A stretch of DNA of 64,000 nt from Chitinophagales bacterium. Lineage in GTDB: Bacteria; Bacteroidota; Bacteroidia; Chitinophagales; Chitinophagaceae. The position numbers and the translations under genes were made by a program. This document shows, piece after piece, positions 42,839 to 52,388 of the stretch. The first letter of the stretch is position 1, and the number at the start of each line of letters is the position of its first letter. A model generated the notes under the pieces. That model did no database searches, had not been told where the DNA came from, and saw nothing but the letters and a program-made list of their open reading frames with translations. The stretch is taken from the NCBI GenBank assembly GCA_026936105.1, contig JAIXKI010000015.1, forward strand, positions 176,685-240,684, given 5' to 3'.

Positions 42839-44068
42839 CTATTCGCTTCTCAAAGAGAATTCCTGCAATGCAGCTTTTCTTGCAGGTAACCATGAGGCAA
42901 TCAATGCGATAACGAAAACTGTAGCTCCTACAAGAAGAAAATCAACCCAGCGAAGCTTCACCGGGAAATAATCAATAATGAATGACCCCTGAAGTGGTAT
43001 CAGGTGAAAATAGATTTGCGCCCATGCAATGAGTACTGCCAGCAGCATGCCCACTCCCCCGCCAATAATGGCGATCAAAAGCCCTTCGCTGAGAAAGATT
43101 TTCTGAATAAAACTCCGGTCACTGCCTAAAGCATAGAGAACATTAATGTCCTTTTGCTTTTCCAGTACCAGCATAGTAAGAGCTCCGATCATATTGAAGG
43201 CGGCCACTACAAGGATCAGGCAAAGTATTCCGTAAATGATCCAACGCTCCAGGTTCATAACCGAATAAAGGCCCTGGTTCTGTTCAAACTTATTCTGGAT
43301 CAGGTAGCCGTTCCCGAAAATTTTCTTCAATTGTTGCTTCACTGTATTGGCCCGGGACGGGTCCTTTAAACTGATCTCTACATTGCTGTAATCATCCGGC
43401 CCTAATCCCAATGCTCTTTTTACAAAATCAATATTGGTGATCCCGTATTTATTATCAAAATCTTCCTGTATCAAAAAAGCTCCGGAAGAATTTATGGTAT
43501 CCGCACTGATGTCTTCCAGCAAATTGATTTGCTCCGTATTGCTTTTTCTGGGCAAATAAATTTTCAGAGTGAAAAGATTACGGTCAGCCAGTATGTGAAT
43601 GGCGTTTTCCACTCCGGCGCCGAGTATTATTCTGGGAGCGTCTGCCGTACCCAGGTCATAATCGCCTTTCACCAAATTGCTTGCCACACCGGTCGTATAA
43701 CGATAATTCTCATCCACACCTTTCAGATATACCACAGACTGATAATCGCCATTTTGCAACAAAGCTTTTTCTTCCACTACCAACGAAAAATTTTTAACAT
43801 CTTTCAGCGATCGGATCTGCTGTAACTGCTCCTGAGTAATGACGATTGTCTTTCCGCTCAACGGAGAAATTTTCAAATCCGTATAAAAAGTGGAGTAGAG
43901 AGATTTCACAAGACCTTCAAAACCGTTGAAAACGCTCAGCACCAGAATGAGAGCTGCCGTTCCGATAATAACGGCAATGATGCTGATCCACGCAATGATA
44001 TTGATGGCATTAGTGGATTTTTTTGCTTTGAAATAGCGCCATGCAAATAAAATATTCAAAAGCCTCAA
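42839..44068 (-). CDS. LolE/FtsX-like ABC transporter permease
   Basis: 409-aa inner-membrane permease of the MacB/FtsX type. There is one N-terminal helix (IIAWISIIAVIIGTAALILVLSV), a large periplasmic domain (about 50-265), and three C-terminal helices (WIIYGILCLILVVAAFNMIGAL and following). Such proteins with an ATPase partner extract lipoproteins from the inner membrane (LolCE) or export other molecules; no ATPase gene is adjacent. It lies 12 bp downstream of rbfA and is likely co-transcribed with it, an arrangement common in the phylum. Confidence 0.9.
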   Translation of the reverse strand: MRLLNILFAWRYFKAKKSTNAINIIAWISIIAVIIGTAALILVLSVFNGFEGLVKSLYSTFYTDLKISPLSGKTIVITQEQLQQIRSLKDVKNFSLVVEEKALLQNGDYQSVVYLKGVDENYRYTTGVASNLVKGDYDLGTADAPRIILGAGVENAIHILADRNLFTLKIYLPRKSNTEQINLLEDISADTINSSGAFLIQEDFDNKYGITNIDFVKRALGLGPDDYSNVEISLKDPSRANTVKQQLKKIFGNGYLIQNKFEQNQGLYSVMNLERWIIYGILCLILVVAAFNMIGALTMLVLEKQKDINVLYALGSDRSFIQKIFLSEGLLIAIIGGGVGMLLAVLIAWAQIYFHLIPLQGSFIIDYFPVKLRWVDFLLVGATVFVIALIASWLPARKAALQEFSLRSE

Positions 44069-44080
44069 AGTTGTTAAATT

Positions 44081-44473
44081 TTATTGGTCGGGATTCTTCT
44101 TGTCTGGATCGTCGGGTGCTTGTTGTCCTTTTATTTGCTTAAACAGTTCTTCCATCCTGAAAACATGATCCAGCGTATCATCCTGAAAGAATTTCAATAC
44201 AGGAATATTCCGCAGTTGATGACGCACCCGCTGTGATAATTCTTTCTTTATTTCCCAACTCTTCTCTTCAATTTTTTTCAGTCCTTTTTCGCGGTCTTCT
44301 ACCTGAAAAAAACTCAGATATACCCTTGCTTCCAGCAGGTCCGGAGTCACTTTTACTGAGGATATGGAAACCATCCCTCCGTCAAGCATATTTAAGCCCA
44401 GCTTTTGAAAAATTGCGTTGATCTCTTCCTGAATGAGTCCCGCCACCTGTTTTTGTCTTTTTCCTTCCTGCAT
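44081..44473 (-). CDS. rbfA: 30S ribosome-binding factor A
   Basis: Small KH-fold protein needed for 16S rRNA maturation in the 30S subunit. The frame is open from 44560, but the ATG at 44473 (130 aa) gives the family start MQEGKRQKQVAGLIQEEI; the -7 box at 44496-44503 lies inside the longer version and rules it out. Other motifs are VSISSVKVTPDLLEARVYLSFF and VRHQLRNIPVLKFFQDDTLDH. The C-terminus is acidic and Pro-rich. Confidence 0.92.
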   Translation of the reverse strand: MQEGKRQKQVAGLIQEEINAIFQKLGLNMLDGGMVSISSVKVTPDLLEARVYLSFFQVEDREKGLKKIEEKSWEIKKELSQRVRHQLRNIPVLKFFQDDTLDHVFRMEELFKQIKGQQAPDDPDKKNPDQ

Positions 44474-44495
44474 AGTATTCACAATTCGTTCGCTG

Positions 44496-44503
44496 CAAAA
44501 GTA
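44496..44503 (-). promoter_or_regulatory. -7 promoter box of rbfA
   Basis: TACTTTTG on the minus strand is a perfect TAnnTTTG match and sets the start of rbfA to the ATG at 44473, with a leader of about 17 nt. It is one base pair from the opposite-strand box for the ABC exporter. Confidence 0.6.
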
Positions 44504-44504
44504 G

Positions 44505-44512
44505 TTACTTTG
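44505..44512 (+). promoter_or_regulatory. -7 promoter box of the MsbA-like exporter gene
   Basis: TTACTTTG matches TAnnTTTG at 7 of 8 positions and lies 16 nt before the ATG. It is back-to-back with the rbfA box, so both polymerases compete for the same 20 bp. Confidence 0.4.
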
Positions 44513-44528
44513 TCCCGTTTCAATTCTC

Positions 44529-46355
44529 ATGGGCATGAAGAAGTATTCAAGAGTATTCAAATACCTGAACGGCTATAAAAGAAGAATAGGGCTCTATTTT
44601 CTTTGTATATTCTTATCGGTCATCTTTTCCATCGTTTCTGTCGGGATGCTGATGCCTTTCCTGGATCTCATATTTAAAGGAAATACCGGGGCATCTGAAC
44701 TGGTCAAATCCACAAGCAATCCGGTTCTCAAATTTGTCAGGGACATGCTGTTGGATATGATAGGCAGTAGCAGTAACGGCAAACTCAAAGCGCTGGCCAT
44801 TATCTGCATCCTGATCCTGATATTCATCTTTCTAAAAAATCTGTTTTTATATTTTTCTTTCTATGTGCTGAACCCGGTAAAGAATGAGATATCTAACAAG
44901 TTGCGAGCTGAACTTTATGAAAAGATATTGAAATTGCCGATTGGCTATTTTACAGAAAAAAGAAAGGGCGACCTGATGAGCCGCATCACCAATGATCTTT
45001 CTGAAGTGGAAAATTCAGTGGTAGGCACACTGGAAGGATGGATCCGGGACCCGTTGACCATCATCATTGTTCTGGGATCGCTTTTTATATTAAGCCCTCA
45101 ATTGACGCTCTTTCTTTTATTGTTATTACCGGTAATGGGCTTTGTGATCGGAAGGGTATCCCGATCATTGAAAAGACAATCGCAGGACGTAGCTATAAAA
45201 TATGGCCAGTCAGTTTCCATCCTTGATGAAACACTCAGCGGCCTCAGAGTGATCAAAGCATTTAACATAGAAAGGTTGTTGCAGAATAAATTTCTTGACG
45301 TAAATGAATCATTACTTAAAACAAAAAACAAGATCAGTTTTCGCAGGGACCTGGCATCGCCCATGTCTGAATTCTTAGGTGTGGTAATCTTTTCCGTAAT
45401 CCTCTGGTTTGGCGGCCGGCTGATTCTTAAAAACGAGATCTCACTGGAAGCATCGGTATTCCTTACCTACCTCGCTTTGTTTTACAACATCATCACTCCG
45501 GCAAAATCATTGTCCACTTCTTTCAGCAATATGCAAAAAGGATCTGCAGCCATCAGCCGTATTGAAGAAGTGCTCTCTACACCCGTCACGGTTGATGATA
45601 ACCCTCAGGGAAAAAAGATCTCTGCTTTCAATGACTGTATCGAATTCCGCAACGTGTCTTTTGCTTACGACGAGCATGTGATCCTGGATGGGATCAACCT
45701 GGTCATTGAAAAAGGAAAGACCATTGCATTGGTGGGTTCTTCCGGCGCCGGAAAATCTACACTGGCAGACCTGATACCCAGGTTTCATGATGTAAGTTCA
45801 GGTGAATTGCTGATAGATGGCATTAATATTAAAGAATATTCTCTTCATTCACTTCGTAAGTTGATGAGCATTGTGACGCAGGAACCGATCCTTTTCAATG
45901 ACACCATTGCCAGTAATATTGAGCTTGGCCACGAAGGTGCAGGCAGGGAAGAAATAATTCAGGCGGCCAAAATTGCCAACGCTCATAATTTCATCATTCA
46001 AAAAGAACAAGGTTACGATACGAACATCGGCGACAGGGGTAGTAAATTAAGCGGCGGAGAAAGGCAGCGGCTCACCATCGCCAGGGCGGTCCTGAAAAAT
46101 CCGCCGATCCTCATTCTGGATGAAGCCACTTCTTCACTGGATACGGAAAGCGAACGCCTTGTTCAGGATGCGATCAATAACATGATGCAAAACCGAACCA
46201 GCATTGTAATCGCCCATCGCCTGTCCACCATAAGGAATGCCAATGAGATCATCGTATTGCAAAAAGGAAAAATAGTAGAGAGGGGAACGCATGAGCAACT
46301 GATGAATGAAGACGGATTTTATAAAAAGCTGGTCGAAATGCAGGAAGTGAGATAA
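44529..46355 (+). CDS. MsbA-like ABC exporter, fused permease and ATPase
   Basis: 608-aa half-transporter: six membrane helices in the first 320 residues (ABC_membrane) and a C-terminal ATPase with Walker A GSSGAGKST, Q-loop TQEPILFND, signature LSGGERQRLTIARA, Walker B ILILDEATSSLD and H-loop IVIAHRLSTI. Acting as a homodimer it flips or exports lipids, possibly lipid A core or another hydrophobic compound. Bacterial MsbA is the likely closest role. Starts at 44529 or, equally well, at the ATG 6 nt later. It is transcribed divergently from rbfA. Confidence 0.9.
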   Translation: MGMKKYSRVFKYLNGYKRRIGLYFLCIFLSVIFSIVSVGMLMPFLDLIFKGNTGASELVKSTSNPVLKFVRDMLLDMIGSSSNGKLKALAIICILILIFIFLKNLFLYFSFYVLNPVKNEISNKLRAELYEKILKLPIGYFTEKRKGDLMSRITNDLSEVENSVVGTLEGWIRDPLTIIIVLGSLFILSPQLTLFLLLLLPVMGFVIGRVSRSLKRQSQDVAIKYGQSVSILDETLSGLRVIKAFNIERLLQNKFLDVNESLLKTKNKISFRRDLASPMSEFLGVVIFSVILWFGGRLILKNEISLEASVFLTYLALFYNIITPAKSLSTSFSNMQKGSAAISRIEEVLSTPVTVDDNPQGKKISAFNDCIEFRNVSFAYDEHVILDGINLVIEKGKTIALVGSSGAGKSTLADLIPRFHDVSSGELLIDGINIKEYSLHSLRKLMSIVTQEPILFNDTIASNIELGHEGAGREEIIQAAKIANAHNFIIQKEQGYDTNIGDRGSKLSGGERQRLTIARAVLKNPPILILDEATSSLDTESERLVQDAINNMMQNRTSIVIAHRLSTIRNANEIIVLQKGKIVERGTHEQLMNEDGFYKKLVEMQEVR

Positions 46356-46361
46356 AAAAAT

Positions 46362-46396
46362 CAAATTCCAAACTCCAAATTCCAAATTCCAAATTA
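46362..46396. repeat. Short tandem repeat, 7-bp unit CAAATTC
   Basis: Five consecutive heptamers: CAAATTC, CAAACTC, CAAATTC, CAAATTC, CAAATTA. They directly follow the exporter gene stop and precede the repair helicase gene. Such low-complexity intergenic repeats also occur at 13015-13126. Confidence 0.8.
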
Positions 46397-46462
46397 CTAA
46401 CTACTAATTACCATTCTCTCACTAATTCCAATCCAACAAACCACACTCCTGCTCTCTTTTCC

Positions 46463-46470
46463 TAAGTTTG
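46463..46470 (+). promoter_or_regulatory. -7 promoter box of the repair helicase gene
   Basis: Perfect TAAGTTTG ending 4 nt before the ATG at 46475, so the transcript would be leaderless or nearly so. No clear -33 TTG was found. Confidence 0.45.
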
Positions 46471-46474
46471 CACC

Positions 46475-49075
46475 ATGATCCTGCCATTGAAAAATACCGA
46501 AGGACACCGTATCGTCACCGAATGGCTTTCATCCCAAAAGCTCCAACCATTTTCCTTTCAGGAAGAAACATGGCAATACATCATTGATGGTAAAAGCGGG
46601 CTGGTAAATGCGCCAACCGGTTGCGGCAAAACCTATTCGGTGTTCTTAGGCTCCCTCATTCAATTCATCAATCTTCACCCTGATGATTTCAGGAAAAGAA
46701 AAAATTCAGGACTTCAATTATTATGGATCACTCCGTTAAGGGCCCTGGCAAAAGATATTGCAAGAGCCATGGAAGAGGCTATCGCCGGCCTGGAAATGAA
46801 CTGGAAGACAGGAGTGCGGAACGGAGACACACAAACTGCAGAAAGGTCCAGGCAAAAAAAACAAATGCCTGAAGTATTAATCATCACCCCTGAAAGCCTG
46901 CACCTGCTTCTGGCTCAGAAAGGATATGCTGAACTTTTTTCATCATTGAAAATAATTGCAGTGGATGAATGGCATGAACTGTTGGGAAGTAAAAGAGGTG
47001 TTCAGGTGGAGTTGGCGATCAGCAGGATCCGGGGTTGCCGGGCACAGTTTACCAATGAACCATTACAGGTCTGGGGAATTTCCGCCACCCTCGGAAATAT
47101 GGAAGAAGCGCTGGCAGTATTGTTATCTCCATTGAATCAAAAAGGGAAGATGGTAAGAGCCGGGACGAAAAAAGAAGTTTATAAAAAACATTATGCAGCA
47201 TCAGAATATAAATTAAATGCACGGAGATCTTTTCTTAAGAAAGAAACCGTTGGAGAAGGAATGATCATCGAGTCCATCCTGCCCGATGAAATTGAAAAAT
47301 ATCCGTGGGCAGGCCATCTCGGCATTAAACTGATCCATAAAGTGATCCCGATTATCCGGAATAGCAGGACCACCCTGATCTTTATCAATACAAGAGGGAT
47401 GAGTGAGACCTGGTATCAGAAATTACTGGATGAATGTCCCGACCTGGCAGGAGCCATTGCTTTGCATCACGGGTCGGTTGACAGGGAACTAAGATATTGG
47501 GTGGAAGAAAATTTACACAGTGGAAAACTGAAAGCGGTGGTATGCACTGCTTCGCTGGATCTGGGTGTTGACTTTCGTCCCGTTGAAACAGTGATCCAGG
47601 TGGGCTCACCGAAAGGAGTAGCAAGGTTTTTACAAAGAGCCGGAAGAAGCGGCCATAGTTATGATACGGACAGCAAGATCTATTTTCTGCCCACCCATTC
47701 ACTGGAACTACTGGAAGCGGCTGCATTGAAAACAGCTATCTCCCGGAACTTTATCGAGAGCAGAATGCCCATGGTCTTATGCTATGATGTGCTGATACAG
47801 TTTCTGAATACCATTGCCATCTCAGATGGTTTTGATCCCGGCAAGGTCTTTCAAGAAGTTTCATCCACCTATTGTTTTAAAGACATGTCCGGAGATGAAT
47901 GGGATCGTATCATTCACTTTATTTCGAGTGGAGGAAATGCTTTACAGCAATATGACGATTATAAAAAGCTGGAATGGGAAAACGGGTCGTATAAAATAAA
48001 TGACCGTCATATTGCACGAAGGCACCGGATGAATATAGGCACCATCGTCAGTGAAGCCATGCTGAAAGTGAAATACGTAGGTGGCGGTTATGTTGGTGTG
48101 ATCGAAGAATATTTTATTTCAAGATTGCAGCCGGGAGATATCTTTACCCTTGCCGGCAGGAACCTTGAATTTGTGATGATCAAAGATATGACCGTACTGG
48201 TGAAAAGGTCTTCGGCAAAAAGATCCATTGTTCCGAGTTGGTTCGGCGGGAGGATGCCGCTGAGCGCCAACCTTGGAAAAGTGCTGAGGGAAACTTTAAC
48301 TTCTGTAAAGAGTGAAAAACAAATTTTCGGATCTGATCCAACTTTATCCAACACTTATTCTGAATCACCTGAGCTGAATGCATTGCTTCCTCTTTTTGAA
48401 TTGCAGCAGCAATTATCATATATCCCAAAAGAAAATGAATTGCTGATAGAACAAATAGAAACTGAAGATGGTTTTCATTTGTTTGTTTATCCTTTTGAAG
48501 GAAGGCTGGTTCACGAAGCGATGGCTGCACTGCTTGCCTACCGCATCAGCCTGCAAACACCGATCACTTTTTCATTTGCCATGAATGATTACAGTTTTGA
48601 ATTGCTGAGCGACCGGCCTGTGCCTGTTGATGATTCCAATGTTTATGAACTGTTTTCTCCCGAAAACCTGATGGAAGATATTCAGCGGAGCATTAACAGC
48701 ACGGAAATGGCAAAAAGGAAATTCCGCGATATTGCTGTTATAGGGGGATTGATTTTCCAGGGATTTCCCGGTGAGCAAAAGAAAGCCCGCCATTTGCAAA
48801 ACAGCGCTTCTTTGCTTTTCAACGTATTGAGTGAATATGAGCCGGAGAATTTATTACTGCGTCAGTCTTATACAGAAGTGATGGAACAGCAGATGGAAGA
48901 AGCAAGACTCAGGGACACCTTGAAAAGGATACAGGGATCAAAGATCATCATCCGGTTTCCCCAACAACTGACTCCCTTCTGTTTCCCCGTAAAAGTGGAC
49001 AGCATGAGGGAAGATCTCTCTTCCGAAAAACTGGAAGACCGAATCAATAAAATGATCATGCAGTATGAGATATAA
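46475..49075 (+). CDS. Ligase-associated DNA-damage-response DEXH-box helicase
   Basis: SF2 helicase of 866 aa, related to Lhr. Motifs: Walker A NAPTGCGKT, ITPLRALAKD, TPESLHLLL, DEXH box VDEWHELLGSKRG, GISATLGN, then the second RecA domain with INTRGMSETWYQ and QRAGRSGH. The C-terminal half is the winged-helix/Lhr-type accessory region. It belongs to the four-gene ligase-associated set (helicase, exonuclease, ATP-dependent ligase, phosphoesterase). Only the phosphoesterase (38 bp downstream) is present here; exonuclease and ligase are absent from the window. Start supported by the promoter box. Confidence 0.92.
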   Translation: MILPLKNTEGHRIVTEWLSSQKLQPFSFQEETWQYIIDGKSGLVNAPTGCGKTYSVFLGSLIQFINLHPDDFRKRKNSGLQLLWITPLRALAKDIARAMEEAIAGLEMNWKTGVRNGDTQTAERSRQKKQMPEVLIITPESLHLLLAQKGYAELFSSLKIIAVDEWHELLGSKRGVQVELAISRIRGCRAQFTNEPLQVWGISATLGNMEEALAVLLSPLNQKGKMVRAGTKKEVYKKHYAASEYKLNARRSFLKKETVGEGMIIESILPDEIEKYPWAGHLGIKLIHKVIPIIRNSRTTLIFINTRGMSETWYQKLLDECPDLAGAIALHHGSVDRELRYWVEENLHSGKLKAVVCTASLDLGVDFRPVETVIQVGSPKGVARFLQRAGRSGHSYDTDSKIYFLPTHSLELLEAAALKTAISRNFIESRMPMVLCYDVLIQFLNTIAISDGFDPGKVFQEVSSTYCFKDMSGDEWDRIIHFISSGGNALQQYDDYKKLEWENGSYKINDRHIARRHRMNIGTIVSEAMLKVKYVGGGYVGVIEEYFISRLQPGDIFTLAGRNLEFVMIKDMTVLVKRSSAKRSIVPSWFGGRMPLSANLGKVLRETLTSVKSEKQIFGSDPTLSNTYSESPELNALLPLFELQQQLSYIPKENELLIEQIETEDGFHLFVYPFEGRLVHEAMAALLAYRISLQTPITFSFAMNDYSFELLSDRPVPVDDSNVYELFSPENLMEDIQRSINSTEMAKRKFRDIAVIGGLIFQGFPGEQKKARHLQNSASLLFNVLSEYEPENLLLRQSYTEVMEQQMEEARLRDTLKRIQGSKIIIRFPQQLTPFCFPVKVDSMREDLSSEKLEDRINKMIMQYEI

Positions 49076-49113
49076 TAACACCCCGAAGACTATTTCTTGA
49101 TTTTTACTTAAAG

Positions 49114-49779
49114 ATGCAACAACCTCTCAAACATATCATCCGGGAAAATACTTTCTGGCTTTCGCCCGACCGTGTCATGTATTGGGAGGAAGAAAAGTCA
49201 TTGATCGTTGCTGATCTGCATTTCGGGAAGACAGGTCATTTCAGAAAATCAGGGATCGCCATCCCGCAAAACATTTATAAAGAAGATCTGCAAAGGCTGG
49301 TCAGCGCAGTGCAAAATTTCAAACCACAACAACTGATCATCACCGGTGACCTGTTTCACAGCAAAGCCAATAAGGAACTGGACCTTTTTCTGAAATGGAG
49401 AAACGATCTTTCTTCTTTGAAAATACATCTCGTCAAAGGGAATCATGACATACTGCCGGATGAATGGTATGAAAAAGCCGGTTTTGAAGTTCATCAGCAG
49501 AAATGGGAGTTCCAGGATTTTTGTTTCATGCATGATCCCTGCGATCCTGATCAAAGATCCAAACAAACAATGACCTACTCCTTTACAGGGCATATACATC
49601 CGGCGATCAGCCTCAGAGGCTCAGCCAGGCAATCATTACGGTTTCCCTGTTTTTATTTTAAAAAAAATTATTCGATCCTTCCGGCCTTCGGAAAATTCAC
49701 GGGAACGCATCTCATCACTCCTGAAGAAGGAGAATCGGCTTATGCCATTGCCGGTAACAGGATCATTCAGGTTGCTTAA
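49114..49779 (+). CDS. pdeM: Ligase-associated DNA damage response endonuclease PdeM
   Basis: Calcineurin-like metallophosphoesterase of 221 aa. Metal ligands are seen in VADLHFGKTGHFRKSG (DxH), GDLFHS, KGNHD and the late FTGHIHP (GHxH). It is the phosphoesterase of the ligase-associated repair set and lies 38 bp after the helicase, so the two are co-transcribed. In the usual locus the exonuclease and ligase genes accompany them; here they do not. It is convergent with the DUF5916 gene, 37 bp apart. Confidence 0.92.
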   Translation: MQQPLKHIIRENTFWLSPDRVMYWEEEKSLIVADLHFGKTGHFRKSGIAIPQNIYKEDLQRLVSAVQNFKPQQLIITGDLFHSKANKELDLFLKWRNDLSSLKIHLVKGNHDILPDEWYEKAGFEVHQQKWEFQDFCFMHDPCDPDQRSKQTMTYSFTGHIHPAISLRGSARQSLRFPCFYFKKNYSILPAFGKFTGTHLITPEEGESAYAIAGNRIIQVA

Positions 49780-49816
49780 ATTTCTTCTGTATGTATAAAT
49801 TTTGCGGGAATTCAGC

Positions 49817-52273
49817 TTAGCCTTTTCTTCTGAACTGGTTATAGTCAAGGAAATAAATAAAACGAATACTGAATTCATTTCCATGCCGGAGATCAAACTG
49901 ATCGGAGAGGTTTCGCAAGTATGAATTCTTAGTACCAGGAGGAATGATCACTGTTTCATTATTGCCCAGCCAGTTTTTATATCCCAGAATCAGCCTGCTA
50001 CCCAGCCGGAAATCCCAGGTCAGGAAAACATCAGTATTGAAAATATTCACGTTCTGATCCTGCGAACCGATGAAAGGCCGGCTGTAAATGGTACCATCGG
50101 CATCCACATCAAAAAACTGTTTATAAGTTACATTATCCCAATAATGACGGGTGCGTAATGTAAGATTCAATCTTGGAGTAAAATTATAAATTCCCGAAAG
50201 CACGGTAGTAACAGATTGGTTATCCCGGAATGCAACAATGGGGCTTCCATCATTTTCGCGAAGAAAAGCATATCCCAGCTGATTGATCTCTTTTCCTGTT
50301 GTGGTTTGCAGGCTCAGATTGAACCTGTCGCCAAACCTGTAACGTAATCCAATGTCCACACCATAGAATTTATTATCGTATTCGGGAGCAATGGCAAAGT
50401 TGAAACCATAGTTAAAAAAGAGTTTTGTCCGGCTGTCCGTACTTCCTGTCAAAGAGAACAGGTAATTAGGCGGATAAGCCAGGTATCTGCCCGGCGTTCT
50501 CAACTCAAAATAATCATGGTCCCATATCGGATCAATCGTGGTATTGAACTCCACATCCCAGAAATTCCGCAAGATCCACATGGCAAATCCCTGCACATTG
50601 AACCGGCTGAACGCATACGGCTTATACAGGTATTGATCGCTGACGGTTACAGAATAATTGTAAGAAAGAAAATTGCGGGTCGGAGTGTTTTGATGATAGC
50701 TCAGGCTGCCTTCGTAAGTAACTTTATTAGGCGCAAATAAGATTCCGAGATCATTCGGATCATAATTTTCAGACATAATACTGTTCTTTAAATAATATTG
50801 CCACCTGCCGCTGATTTTTCCATATTTAATAGAAGTATTGAACCCGTCATAAGGATTCCGATCCCAAATTTTACTGTACCGTCCGGCAACGCTGAACTGA
50901 TGATTATTTTTCTTATCAAACAGGGAAATATCCAGAGCTGAAACATTGGCGTCCCTGTTGCTGCCATTCCTCAGTACATTGGTATTGGTAAACGTGATAT
51001 AAGATCTTCCTTTCAAAGCCTGATCCAGAACAAGAATATTATAATTAACCAAAGGCTCTGTTTCTATAACCGAATCTCTTCCTGAAGATTTATTTTTCAT
51101 GACTGCATGCATGGGGGCAGTGATGGCATTAAAAAATCCAATCCCCAGTTTCTTTTGAGTTCTGCCTGAAAGCTTGACCGCATTATAGAGTTGAGTGGTT
51201 GATGGGTTTTTGATCAATTCCCAACCCGGATGATTATCTGCATAGTTTTGAACATTGTAATAAAGGCCGGGAACGTCTCCCACCCTTCTGGAATAAAACA
51301 AACCGGCTTTGTTGAACAGATCAATTCCTTCCGTGAAAAAGGGCCTGTTCTCCTGGAATTTCACTTCATAGGGAGTAAGGTTATTAATGACGTCATCTGA
51401 AACCACCTGTCCGAAATCAGGAATCAGGGTAGCATCAAGTGTAAAGCTCTCGTTGATCCCGTATTTTAAATCCAATCCTCCGCTGTATAACCATTCATTG
51501 ATATATCCGTCCTTTTCGGGAGTGCTTCGGTAACCGGAGGAGAGATAAGGTGAAAAACTCAATCTTAAAGGCGGTACAATTTTCTTTAACCCTTCTAAAA
51601 CTCCAAATTGATTGACGTATCCATTTATATTCGGATCCACAGGGCTCCATGTGCTGGTTTCATTGAGCCTTCGCACCGATCTTAAAAACTGAAGGCCCCA
51701 ATTCTGAATTTCTTTCTTTGAAAACCGTAAGGAGAGATAAGGGATCTTCATCTCCACCACCCATCCATCATGATTGATGCCTACTTTGCTTTCCCATACC
51801 GCATCCCAGGTCTTGTCGCCGTATTCTCCGAAACCAACCTGAAGGTTGGGAGCCAGCCTCGCATCACTTTGCACATTGGCGGAAGTAACCAGAAACTGAA
51901 AACCATTCTGATGATCATCATAAGTATCAAAGAAAACGGAAAAATAATCAGCATCACTTTGTTGCTCGCCATCTCTTGCAGTTATTTGTCTGCGTATAAG
52001 TTTCGGATCATCATACAGCATGGCGCCGACATAGATGGCGCTGTTATCGTATATTACTTTGACCTCTGTTTTTTGTGAAGCCTTCTGTCCGAAGTTGGGA
52101 TAGCTTTCAATAAAATCTGTGGCCACAGGCACGTCTTTCCAGGCAGCATCATCCAGAGTGCCGTCTATTTTTGGAGCCTGGGTTACTTTAACGGCTTCTA
52201 AGGTTCTTTTCTGGGAAAATAAGTGATTGCATACCAGCAAAAAGGATAAGCAGATTACAGTTTTAGATATCAT
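49817..52273 (-). CDS. DUF5916 exported protein with CBM9-like N-terminus
   Basis: 818 aa. The frame begins at a TTG (52291), but the ATG at 52273 gives signal peptide MISKTVICLSFLLVCNHLFSQ, and a -7 box (52294-52301) precedes it. The N-terminal region (about 35-240) is a CBM9-like beta-sandwich (IDGTLDDAAWKDVP, YVGAMLYDD, FSVFFDTYDDHQNGFQF). The rest is DUF5916, predicted to be an outer-membrane beta-barrel with FQENRPFFTEGIDLF and alternating aromatic strands. Members are often found with transport or peptidase genes, but no substrate is established. Confidence 0.9.
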   Translation of the reverse strand: MISKTVICLSFLLVCNHLFSQKRTLEAVKVTQAPKIDGTLDDAAWKDVPVATDFIESYPNFGQKASQKTEVKVIYDNSAIYVGAMLYDDPKLIRRQITARDGEQQSDADYFSVFFDTYDDHQNGFQFLVTSANVQSDARLAPNLQVGFGEYGDKTWDAVWESKVGINHDGWVVEMKIPYLSLRFSKKEIQNWGLQFLRSVRRLNETSTWSPVDPNINGYVNQFGVLEGLKKIVPPLRLSFSPYLSSGYRSTPEKDGYINEWLYSGGLDLKYGINESFTLDATLIPDFGQVVSDDVINNLTPYEVKFQENRPFFTEGIDLFNKAGLFYSRRVGDVPGLYYNVQNYADNHPGWELIKNPSTTQLYNAVKLSGRTQKKLGIGFFNAITAPMHAVMKNKSSGRDSVIETEPLVNYNILVLDQALKGRSYITFTNTNVLRNGSNRDANVSALDISLFDKKNNHQFSVAGRYSKIWDRNPYDGFNTSIKYGKISGRWQYYLKNSIMSENYDPNDLGILFAPNKVTYEGSLSYHQNTPTRNFLSYNYSVTVSDQYLYKPYAFSRFNVQGFAMWILRNFWDVEFNTTIDPIWDHDYFELRTPGRYLAYPPNYLFSLTGSTDSRTKLFFNYGFNFAIAPEYDNKFYGVDIGLRYRFGDRFNLSLQTTTGKEINQLGYAFLRENDGSPIVAFRDNQSVTTVLSGIYNFTPRLNLTLRTRHYWDNVTYKQFFDVDADGTIYSRPFIGSQDQNVNIFNTDVFLTWDFRLGSRLILGYKNWLGNNETVIIPPGTKNSYLRNLSDQFDLRHGNEFSIRFIYFLDYNQFRRKG

Positions 52274-52293
52274 GCAGATTTCAGGTAACAAAG

Positions 52294-52301
52294 CAAATAT
52301 A
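52294..52301 (-). promoter_or_regulatory. -7 promoter box of the DUF5916 gene
   Basis: Perfect TATATTTG on the minus strand, about 20 nt before the ATG at 52273, which supports that start over the TTG. Confidence 0.5.
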
Positions 52302-52388
52302 ATCAGAGAAATACTAAATGAAGAATACCGGATTTAATTGCTGGCTTGATATTGCAATAATACGCATCTGAATCAGTAAAAATACGGT

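Noticed and set aside
49817..52291. DUF5916 gene starting at TTG 52291
   Set aside because: The ATG at 52273 gives a clean signal peptide and has a promoter box just upstream that would exclude the TTG.
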